Assembly: GCA_046154665.1 (NCBI GenBank)
Contig: JBJXFG010000086.1
Location: 1-64,000, forward strand
Direction of reading: 5' to 3'
DNA from: JAFLCM01 sp046154665
Lineage (GTDB): Bacteria > Planctomycetota > Phycisphaerae > Phycisphaerales > UBA1924
Length of the DNA stretch: 64,000 nt
Positions 47,701 through 55,700 of this stretch are shown here, piece by piece. Position numbers and translations under genes: made by a program. The notes beneath the pieces are model-generated. The model did no database searches and had not been told where the DNA came from. It saw only the letters and a program-made list of their open reading frames with translations. The first letter of the stretch is position 1. Every line of letters begins with the position of its first letter.

Positions 47701-48081
47701 GCGCACGGCTTCCTCGACCGTCTGCGCCGCCGGGTCCATCACACCCGGCAGCGGCAGCACCTCAACGGTGTGCGTGCCCGGCGCGGCGGGGAGCACGCCG
47801 GAGCGCGTGTCGTCGACCACCGGGTTGGTGAGCAGCGACGCGCGGACTTTCTCGATCGCGCCGGAGCTCAGGTCGGCCTCGATGAGGTAGACGCGGGCGG
47901 TGCGCAGGCCCGTTGGCCTCAGGCCCAGCCGCGCGGCATCGGCGGCGACCGCGTCCGCCCTCGGGTCTCCCACCGCCTCGCGCGGCCACACTTCAAACCT
48001 GTGAATCCGGGCCGACAAAGGGCGCGGCCCGGGGCGGGCGGGTGCGGAAGTGATCATGGGCGTGGCCGCGGCATCGGTCAT
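44706..48081 (-). CDS. purL: FGAM synthase PurSL fusion, frameshifted
   Basis: Makes formylglycinamidine ribonucleotide in purine synthesis. From ATG 48081 two PurS-like domains come first (about 26-92 and 105-172), then the PurL core: LAQTWSEHCVHKT, KVETHNHPSAIEPYGGAATGVGG, DGIHGATFSS. This frame stops at 46234. The rest (FHGLTDCGAGGFSSAVGEMG, ISESQERFVLAV, GDATVIQP, DCSEGGI) is in a second frame ending 44706. The span is 3376 nt, one more than a multiple of three. Both frames cross a GGGAGTCGGGAGT repeat and a G9 run (46338-46346, + strand), where one base fewer rejoins them. Other repeats are translated at 45871-45957, 46868-46900 and 47267-47304. The start overlaps the pyrC stop (ATGA). 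Confidence 0.9.
45871..45957. repeat. GGCCAGTGGCC-type inverted repeat inside purSL
   Basis: TGGCCAGTGGCCATTGGGG faces CCAACTGGCCACTCCCCACTGG about 40 bp later. It is read in-frame as a Gly/Ala/Ser-rich loop in the C-terminal half of PurL. Confidence 0.55.
46325..46437. repeat. GGGAGTCGGGAGT repeat with G9 run at the purSL frameshift
   Basis: Homopolymers G6 (46325-46330), G5 (46332-46336) and G9 (46338-46346) precede CGGGAGTCGGGAGTCGG units. The complement of these units follows (CCCGACTCCCCATTCCCGAC), so the block is an imperfect inverted repeat. It falls where PurL normally continues without a gap. Confidence 0.75.
46868..46900. repeat. CTTCGTGCCTCCGTGCC repeat inside purSL
   Basis: Units of CTTCGTGCC/CTCCGTGCC, read in-frame on the minus strand as a SHEGTEAR phrase. 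Same family as 47267-47304 and 19834-19864. Confidence 0.6.
47267..47304. repeat. CTTCGTGCCTCCGTGCC repeat inside purSL
   Basis: Four units, read in-frame as REGTEARRHEGTKGG between a conserved SEHCVHKTLKSRIVY strand and the next PurL segment. Confidence 0.65.
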
Positions 48082-49427
48082 GCGCGCATCGTAGCGGGCG
48101 GCTCCAGCGACCACTTCCCATCCGCCATCGTCCCAACCACCCCGGCATGGAACGTCGAGCCCAGCCACGGGCAGTTCCGGCTCTTTGAGCCCAGCCGGGC
48201 TTCGTCAAACCTCCACGCCTCGCCTTCGCGCAGCATCACCACGTCCGCCGGGGCACCAGGAGCCAGCGTGCCGCGTCCCTTGGTCTGCGGCGTATCGCCC
48301 ATCAGCCGTGCCGGGGCACAGGCCAGTTTGTCGACGAGGAAGGGGAGCGTCCACCGCCCTGTCTTGACGAACGCGTCGCAAAGCACGGGGAACGCCGTCT
48401 CCATGCCGATGATGCCGAAGGGTGCCACTTCAAAGGTGGTCGCCTTGCTGGCGGGCGAGTGCGGGGCATGATCGGTGGCGATGCAGTCGAGCGTGCCGTC
48501 TTCGAGGGCTTCGATGAGCGCCAGCCGATCCGACTCCTCGCACAACGGCGGCTTCATCTTCGCGTGCGTGTCGTACGCGCCTCGCCCGGTCACGCCACCC
48601 CCGCCGGCCACCCCCGCCACCGCGACTTCCGTCATGGTCAGATGGTGCGGCGAAACCTCCGCGGTCACCGGTGCGCCGCGCTTCTTGAAGTGCCGGATCG
48701 CCTCGACCGACTCGATGTTCGACACATGACAGATGTGCAGCCGGCACCCGGTGAGCAGGCTCAGCAGGCAATCGCGGGCCACACACGCCGCTTCGCTGGC
48801 ACGCGGGATGCCGCGCAGGCCCAGACGCAGGGCCGTGGGCCCTTCGTGCATCACGCCCTCGCCGGTGAGGCTCATGTCCTCGCAGTGGTCAAGGATGACG
48901 ATGCCCAGGCTGGCGGCGTGCTCCATGGCGCGGCGCATCAGTTCAGACGCGATGACCGGTCGCCCATCATCCGACAGCGCCCCGGCCCCTGCTTCGCGCA
49001 GAGCGGCGAAGTCGGTCAGCAACTCCCCCTGCTGCCCAGTCGTCACCGCCGCCACCGGTGCCACCCGCGTGGGCCCCGCATCGGCGGCGCGGTCGAGGAT
49101 GTACTTCACCGTGATCGGGTTGTCGCACACCGGGTTGGTGTTGGGCATGCAGAACACGGTCGTAAACCCGCCCAGAGCCGCCGCCCGCGTGCCGGTACGG
49201 ATGGTCTCGGACGCTTCGCCGCCGGGCTCGCGGAGGTGAACGTGCAAGTCGATGAACCCCGGCGCCACGACGCACCCGCGGGCATCGATCACGCGGTCCG
49301 CGACGGGCGTCTGCGTCGTCGGCGGCAACGCCTTGATGACGCCGCCATCAACAAGCACATGGCGCGCGGCGTCAAGGCCTTGGGAAGGATCAATCACGCG
49401 CGCATTGGCGATCAAAGTGGTCGTCAT
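48078..49427 (-). CDS. pyrC: Dihydroorotase
   Basis: Cyclises carbamoyl-aspartate to dihydroorotate in pyrimidine synthesis. The 449-residue type I amidohydrolase has VVAPGFIDLHVHLREPGGE with the HxH metal ligands, FTTVFCMPNTNPVCDNP, ALSDDGRPV (Asp at the bridging position), LDHCEDMSL, CHVSNIESVEAI and the catalytic-region DCIATDHAPHS. Its start overlaps the pyrB stop and its stop overlaps the purSL start, both ATGA, so it is translationally coupled on each side. Confidence 0.95.
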   Translation of the reverse strand: MTTTLIANARVIDPSQGLDAARHVLVDGGVIKALPPTTQTPVADRVIDARGCVVAPGFIDLHVHLREPGGEASETIRTGTRAAALGGFTTVFCMPNTNPVCDNPITVKYILDRAADAGPTRVAPVAAVTTGQQGELLTDFAALREAGAGALSDDGRPVIASELMRRAMEHAASLGIVILDHCEDMSLTGEGVMHEGPTALRLGLRGIPRASEAACVARDCLLSLLTGCRLHICHVSNIESVEAIRHFKKRGAPVTAEVSPHHLTMTEVAVAGVAGGGGVTGRGAYDTHAKMKPPLCEESDRLALIEALEDGTLDCIATDHAPHSPASKATTFEVAPFGIIGMETAFPVLCDAFVKTGRWTLPFLVDKLACAPARLMGDTPQTKGRGTLAPGAPADVVMLREGEAWRFDEARLGSKSRNCPWLGSTFHAGVVGTMADGKWSLEPPATMRA

Positions 49428-50401
49428 GACTGGCGAGCCTCCTCGAGCATCGCCAGTGCCGCCATCCGCACCGCCACGCCGTTGGTCACCTGCTTGAGCA
49501 CCAGGCTCCGCGGCCCGTCAAGCACATCGGACGCGATCTCGACGCCGCGATTCACCGGCCCGGGGTGCATCACGATCGCGTGCGCCGCGGCGAGCGCCAG
49601 GCGGCGCTGGTCGATGCCGAAGAGCCGCCGATACTCGCTCAACGAAGGGAACAAGCCCTTCTTCTGCCGCTCGTGCTGGATGCGCAGCAGATACACCACA
49701 TCCGCGCCACGAACCGCCTCGTCGGCGTCGTGGACCACACGCACCCGGCCCCCCGCGCCTGCTCCCGCCCCCGCTCCCCCGAACGACTCAAACCCCCGCG
49801 GCAGCAGCGCCGCCGGCCCGCTCAGCGTCACCTCCGCGCCCAGCCGCAGCAGGCAGTGGATGTTGGAACGCCCCACGCGCGAGTGCAGCAGGTCGCCGAT
49901 GATCGTCACCTTGAGCCCCGCGATGCGGTCGAAGTGCTCGCGGATGGTGAAGGCATCGAGCAGCGCCTGCGTCGGATGCTCGTGCGCCCCATCGCCGGCG
50001 TTCAGCACGCTCGCCCGCACTTCCTTCGCCAGAAACTCGCACGCCCCGGATGAAGGATGCCGCATCACGATGTAGTCCACCCCCATGGCGTGGATCGTGT
50101 GGGCCGTATCCAGCAGCGACTCCCCTTTCGCGAAGCTCGAAGTCCCCACATCGAAGTTGATCACCGTCGCCCCCAACGGCCGCGCGGCGAGCTCAAAGCT
50201 CGTCCGCGTGCGCGTCGAGTTCTCAAAAAACAGATTCACCAGCCGCCGCCCGCGCAGCACGCTGGGCGCTTCCTGGTTGTGCAACAACAGGTTCTTGAAC
50301 CCGTCGGCACGGTCGAGGATCAGATTGATATCCCCGGCGGAAAGCTGCTCGATCGCAAGCAGGTGCCGGTGCTGAAAGGGAGGTGATTCGGTGGCGGGCA
50401 T
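49424..50401 (-). CDS. pyrB: Aspartate carbamoyltransferase catalytic subunit
   Basis: First committed step of pyrimidine synthesis. The 325-residue protein has the carbamoyl-phosphate site STRTRTSFE (62-70), KGESLLDT, MRHPSSGACEFL, HPTQALLDAFTI and the aspartate-site HPGPVNRGVEI. No pyrI regulatory subunit is adjacent. It is first in the pyrB-pyrC-purSL-purQ-DUF721 operon. No PyrR-type or attenuator signal could be recognised in the upstream G-rich repeat region. Confidence 0.95.
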   Translation of the reverse strand: MPATESPPFQHRHLLAIEQLSAGDINLILDRADGFKNLLLHNQEAPSVLRGRRLVNLFFENSTRTRTSFELAARPLGATVINFDVGTSSFAKGESLLDTAHTIHAMGVDYIVMRHPSSGACEFLAKEVRASVLNAGDGAHEHPTQALLDAFTIREHFDRIAGLKVTIIGDLLHSRVGRSNIHCLLRLGAEVTLSGPAALLPRGFESFGGAGAGAGAGGRVRVVHDADEAVRGADVVYLLRIQHERQKKGLFPSLSEYRRLFGIDQRRLALAAAHAIVMHPGPVNRGVEIASDVLDGPRSLVLKQVTNGVAVRMAALAMLEEARQS

Positions 50402-50697
50402 GGGCGGGGGAGCGGGGGCGGGGGGGCGGGGGCGGAGGCGGACCGGGAGTCGGGAGTGGGCAGTCGAGAGTCGGGGGAGGCGGGGCAGGGCAGCCGGTGG
50501 AGCCTAGCGAGTGTTTGGCGCGAGGTTCTGGCTGGGCAGTAACGCATCTTTGCCCGACCATGTTCCGAACAAACGCGCACGCGCCGTCGTGAACAACCTG
50601 TCGGTTCCGACTTGGAGGCCGAACGCCCCGTCCGACTGTTTCCGGGCCTTTGGGGGGCCGATCCTTTCCTTTCCGGCTGCGAATCGCAGAATAAGGC
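50402..50697. promoter_or_regulatory. Divergent region upstream of pyrB and the metalloprotease
   Basis: 296 bp. The first 90 bp next to pyrB are G-rich low-complexity sequence plus a GGGAGTCGGGAGT repeat (50445-50482). The remainder is unique-looking and less GC-biased and probably holds both promoters; no clear -35/-10 pair was found. Confidence 0.45.
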
Positions 50698-52416
50698 ATG
50701 GCACGACCGCTCCGCCAACTCGGGCCCTTCCTCGGCACACTCGTGGCGATGGCGTGCGCGGCGCTCGCGCCCGCGGCATCCATGCGCATGCTCGCCGACG
50801 AACAGCACGATGTACGCGCTCGTGACGCCCTGGGCCTTTCGCGCGCCGACCTCGCCCTCATGCAATTCGACGCGGCACCGGGCCAAGCCCTCCAACTCCC
50901 CATCCCGCTCAACGGCCAGCAAGCCACGCTCGTCCTCGCACCGGTCTCTCAGAGAGCGCCGGGCTTCGCCGTCCGCGTGCAAGGCCCCGGCGGCACATGG
51001 CGCACCGCCGATCCCGGCCCGGTGCGGACCTACGAAGGCGTCTGTCCCGAGGCCCCGGGCTCACGAGTCGCCGCCTTCGTCCACGACGGCGCCATCACCG
51101 CCCGCATCGAGGTGCCCGGACTGCCCGGCGCCTTCTGGGTCGAACCCGCGAGCGCCGACGTCGTCGGCGAGCACCTGCGAGGCGAGGGGCAACTGCACAT
51201 CGGCTACCACAGCCTTGACCGCGTCGCGGACCCGGAACGCGCCGCGGGAGCGTCAGCGTGCGAAACCCCGCTCGGTCGCTGGAGCGCCCGGCACGCCGAA
51301 GGCGACGCCCCCGCACGATCCCTCTGCACCGCCAGCATCTGCGTCGCCGAGATCGCCTGCGACAGCGACTACGAGTTTTTCCAGCTTTACGGCAGCGTCG
51401 AGGCCGTTCAGGCCCAGATCGAGCGCGTCATCGCCGTGATGAACCTGCAGTTCGCCAGCGAAGTCGGCATCCGGCACCGCATCACGACCATTCTCGTGCG
51501 CACCGTCCCCGGAGCGCCCTACACAGCCGTGCAGAGTCAGCCGCTGCTGTTCCAGTTCCGCGATCATTGGAATCTTGAGCACACCGCGATTGCCCGCGAC
51601 GTCGCCAAGCTCTTCACCGGCAAGGCCCTCTCCGCCGGCGTTCTCGGCAGCGCCTTCATTGGCTCCATCTGCAACACCCCCACCGCGTACGCCGTGGTCC
51701 GCTCGGATTGCTGCGGCGGCATGGCCGGCACCACCGACCTGAGCGCCCACGAACTCGGGCATGTCTGGGGTGCGGAGCACTGCCTGTGCTCGGCCCCCGC
51801 GCCGATCAGCACGATGAACGCCGTCATCACGTTCGCCAACACGTTTGTGACGGACCTCAGCGGTGCCAGCGTGGCATCCATCACGGCGGGCCGGACAGCG
51901 GCGACATGCCTGGAAGCCGAGACGCCGGTGCCGCCCGCGGGGGCCTTCGCGCTCGCCTTGCCGCCGACCGAAACCTGGGGCCTCACCGGCCCGGTCAGCC
52001 TCACATGGAACGCCTCGGCCAACGCGGCGTTTTACCTCGTCACCATCGCCGACGACCCCGCGTTCACCGCCCCATTGCTTTCCGCGGCCACCCTGAGCCC
52101 GGCCTACACGGTCCCCGGCGCATCGCTCGCCCCCGCCACCCGTTTCCACTGGAAAGTTGAAGCCTGGAACGACGCTTCGGTCGTCACGCCTACCTCGTCA
52201 GGCTCGTGGACCTTCCTGACCGCCGTCCCGCCGTCAGACTGTCCCGGCGATTTCTTCCCCGACAACGCCGTCAATACCGTCGATCTCACCTTCCTCCTCG
52301 GAAAGTTCGGCCAGCTCGTGTCCCCCGGTGCCAACGGCGACATGAACGGCGACGGGCGAGTCACCACCCAAGACCTCACCGCCTTCCTCGGCCGCTTCGG
52401 GTCGACGTGCCCGTGA
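50698..52416 (+). CDS. Secreted metzincin metalloprotease with dockerin-like C-terminus
   Basis: 572 residues. The signal peptide (LGTLVAMACAALAPAAS) is followed by a propeptide-like beta domain to about 200. The reprolysin/M12-like catalytic domain has the zinc signature HELGHVWGAEH (H351, H355, H361) and a downstream STMNA that could be the Met-turn. A fibronectin III-like domain (about 420-515; GPVSLTWNASANAAFYLVTIADD) links to two dockerin-like repeats (DNAVNTVDLTFLLGKFG; DMNGDGRVTTQDLTAFLGRFG). Many paired cysteines fit an extracellular enzyme. It is probably a secreted or surface-attached protease. Confidence 0.88.
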   Translation: MARPLRQLGPFLGTLVAMACAALAPAASMRMLADEQHDVRARDALGLSRADLALMQFDAAPGQALQLPIPLNGQQATLVLAPVSQRAPGFAVRVQGPGGTWRTADPGPVRTYEGVCPEAPGSRVAAFVHDGAITARIEVPGLPGAFWVEPASADVVGEHLRGEGQLHIGYHSLDRVADPERAAGASACETPLGRWSARHAEGDAPARSLCTASICVAEIACDSDYEFFQLYGSVEAVQAQIERVIAVMNLQFASEVGIRHRITTILVRTVPGAPYTAVQSQPLLFQFRDHWNLEHTAIARDVAKLFTGKALSAGVLGSAFIGSICNTPTAYAVVRSDCCGGMAGTTDLSAHELGHVWGAEHCLCSAPAPISTMNAVITFANTFVTDLSGASVASITAGRTAATCLEAETPVPPAGAFALALPPTETWGLTGPVSLTWNASANAAFYLVTIADDPAFTAPLLSAATLSPAYTVPGASLAPATRFHWKVEAWNDASVVTPTSSGSWTFLTAVPPSDCPGDFFPDNAVNTVDLTFLLGKFGQLVSPGANGDMNGDGRVTTQDLTAFLGRFGSTCP

Positions 52417-52760
52417 GTCGCGGAGACGCGGAGAACGCGGAGGACGCGGAAAGAGCCGGTCTGTTTCCTTGGCGGCCCAAGAGGCCGCAAATCGAACGAT
52501 GCGGGGCTGGCTCCACGCTGCGCATCTCGCCGTGCGGCTTGATCTTTCCGCACCCCGCCGGGATACTCTTCACGTCGAACTGTTCGGCCCGGACACCCGG
52601 AGGGTGTCCGTTTGATTCGCTTGTCGCGGCGTGAACGCCCCCGTCCCCGTTTCAGCCCCCACCACCGGGCGTTCACCGAGGGATCTGTTCCGCGTTTCTC
52701 CCTCCCCTTCTTTGCAAAGGGCCCGCGGCTCGTGACGTGACACGGAGGTCCAGTCTCACC
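52417..52760. other. Gap upstream of smc with three hairpins
   Basis: 344 bp without a gene. It begins with a GCGGAG repeat (52418-52452). Hairpin GCGGCC/GGCCGC (52472-52488) and the perfect hairpin at 52590-52610 follow. A GTGAACGCCC…GGGCGTTCAC inverted repeat (52631-52640 and 52667-52676) lies about 85 bp before the smc start. The last could be a leader structure or operator. Confidence 0.45.
52590..52610 (+). terminator. Intrinsic-type terminator hairpin
   Basis: Perfect 9-bp stem CGGACACCC/GGGTGTCCG with loop GGA, followed by TTTGATT. It is the most terminator-like hairpin in the window, although 174 bp beyond the metalloprotease stop. It may end that transcript or a small RNA. Confidence 0.5.
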
Positions 52761-55700
52761 ATGCGGCTCGCCAAACTCACCGTCGTCGGTTTCAAGTCGT
52801 TCGCCGACAAAACCGAGTTCACCTTCGATGCCCCCATCACCGGCATCGTCGGTCCCAACGGCTGCGGCAAGTCCAACGTCGTCGACGCTGTGAAGTGGGT
52901 CCTGGGCGAACGCTCGGCCAAGAGCCTGCGCGGCAAGGAGATGATGGACGTCATCTTCGCCGGCAGCGCCGGGCGCAAGCCTTCGGGGATGGCCGGGGTC
53001 ACGCTGACGTTTGAGAACCCCGTTCTCACCGACGCCGAGCAGGCCGAACGCGCCGCACGGCGCGAGGTCCACCGCGTCCTTCACGACCAGCACAAGTCAG
53101 AATCCGCCGCCGCGCCCGCGGGGGTGGGATTGGTTGAAGGCACCCCAGATCACGCCCACGACGAAGAGATCGCCGACGCCGCGACCCTCTTCGCCGAAGT
53201 CGACGACCGCACCCGCCACCTGCCCATCGACTCCGAAAACGTCGACGTCGAGCGCCGCCTCTATCGCGACGGCACCTCGCAATACCTCATCAACGGCCGC
53301 AAGGCCCGTCTCCGTGATATCCGCGAACTGTTCCTCGACACCGGCGTCGGGGCCGACGCCTATTCCATCATCGAGCAGGGCCGCGTCGACCAGCTCCTGC
53401 TCGCCAACCCCGTCGAGCGGCGCACGTTCTTCGAGGAAGCCGCGGGCGTCGCCAAGTTCAAGGCCCGGCGCGTCGAGGCGCAGCGCAAGCTCGAACGCAC
53501 CGAGGCCAACCTCGTCCGCGCCCGCGAGCAGCTCGATTCCACCGAGCGCCGCCTGCGCCTGGTCAAGGGCCAGGCCGGCAAGGCGCGCCGCTTCATCGAG
53601 CTCGATTCACAGCTCAAGACCGCCAAGACCGGCCTGGCCCTCGAGCTCTACGACGACCTTGTCACCCGCCTCGGCGGGCTCACCAGCCGCCTGCAGGAAC
53701 TGCAGGGCCAGCGCGATTCCGCCGTCGGGCTGGTCGCGGAGATCGAGGCCGCGCGGTCCGAAGCCGAGATGCGTCGGCACGAACTCGTCGAGCGCCAGCA
53801 GGAACTCGAGCGCACCAAGGCCGCGGCGGAACACCGCGCCGCCTCCGCCCAGCAGCGCAAGCAGATGAGCGAGCGGGCCCTCGCCGACGCCGCCCACCAG
53901 CTCGAAGACGACGCCCACCGTCTGGCTGAACTGCTGCGCCACGCCGAGGAATGCCGGCGCGAAGCGGGCGAGAAGCGCTCGCACCTCGACCAGGCCGAGG
54001 CCTCGCTCGCCGAAGCCGAATCCAAGCTGCGCGGCGCCGCCGACTCCAAAGAAGCCGCCCAGAGCGAGGCCGCCGAGATCCGCCTCAGCCTTTCCGAACG
54101 CCGCGCCGCCGCGTCCAACATCGACCGTGAGCGTGCCGGCCTGCTGGCCCGCGTCGAGGCCGACCGTCGCCGTGCCCAGAGCTTCGCCGAGCAGACCACG
54201 CGCCTGGAACTCCGGCTTTCCTCGCTCGACCACGAGGCCGGCGAACTGGCCAGGCACCGCGACGAAGCCCGCGCCGCGGCGGACACACGCCGCGCCGCCG
54301 CCGCCGAGATCGATGCCGAGATCGGCACCCTCGTCACCTCCTCGGCGAGCCTGTCCGACGAGCAGCGTGCCCTCACCGAGCGCCTGAACGAACTCGAACA
54401 GCGCAACGCCCGCTTGGACAGCCGCCGCGCCACGCTCGAAGAGATGGTCGAGAGCCGGGCCGGCCTGGCCGAATCCGTGAAGCGCGTGCTGGAACGCCGC
54501 GAGGCCGCGCTCGGTGTGCCGGAAGGCGGCGCGGAAGACCCCGAGGCACCGCTCTACCGCGGCCTCATCGCGCCGCTCGCCGACCTGGTCGAAGTCGACG
54601 CCACCGACGCCGTCGCCGTCGAAGCCGCGCTGGGCCCGAACCTGCAGGGCATCGTGGCCGAATCGCTCGGTCTGCTCGCCGCCCACGCCGGCGCTCTCGC
54701 ATCGATGCCCGGACGCGTCACGCTGCTGCCCGTCGCCTGCGGCGAACAGGCCTCGGCCCACTCGACCGTGCCCGCCGCGTTCGCGTCGGTCGCGTCCGAT
54801 CATGCGCGCCCGATGGCCGATCTGGTCCGCTGCGGAATCCGCTACCGCGGGCTCATCGAGCGTTTGCTCGGCCACACCCTGCTGGTGCGCGATCTCGACG
54901 CGGCGATGCTCCTGGCCTGCGGCCCGCTCGCCAACGTCCCCGCCCGCTTCGTCACCCGCGACGGCTCCATTCTGGAAGCAGACGGCCGCGTCACCGCGGG
55001 GCCGACGCCCACGGGCGTGCAAGCCGAGGCCGAAGGCGGCGGCCACGGCCTGTTGCAACGCCGCGCCGAACTCGCCGAGCTCGAAATGAAGCTCGCGGCC
55101 CTCTCGACGGTTCTCGACTCCGAGCGTTCCGCGCTCAAGTCGCTCGACGCCCAGGCCGCCGATCTCAACAAGCGTCTCGCCGACCTGCGCGTCCGCCAGG
55201 CCGCCGAGCAGCGCGCGATGGTCACCGATGAGTCCAAGCGCGACCGCCTCGAGGCCGAACTCGCCCGCCTCGACCGCGAACGCCCCGGCGTCCGCCAGGA
55301 ACTCACCATCGTCAGCGAACGCGCCGCCACGCTGGCCCAGGAACAATCCGACCTCACCGGCAAGGCCGACAGCCTGCTCCGACTGTTCACCGAGCAGACC
55401 GACGGCGTCAAGCAGCTCGAAAGCCGCGCCGAGGTTGTTCAGTCGCGCCTCGATCAGGCCATCGAACAGCTCACCGCCGCCCGCGTGCAGGCAGGCCAGC
55501 AGGGCGAGAAGGTCTCGTCGCTGCGCCGCGACATCGGGCGCGTCGAAGCGGGTGCTGACGACGCCGAGCGCAAGCACGGGGCGCTCTCGGATTCCGTCGA
55601 GGCGCGCCGTGCCCGCCTGGGCGACCACCAGCGCGTCATCGCCGAGGCCGTGACCGAAGCCGAAAACGCCGCCATCGAAGCCCGATCGGCGATCGAAACC

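Noticed and set aside
46330..48471. Plus-strand frame (713 codons) opposite purSL and pyrC
   Set aside because: Arg/His/Val-rich shadow spanning two real genes and their junction.
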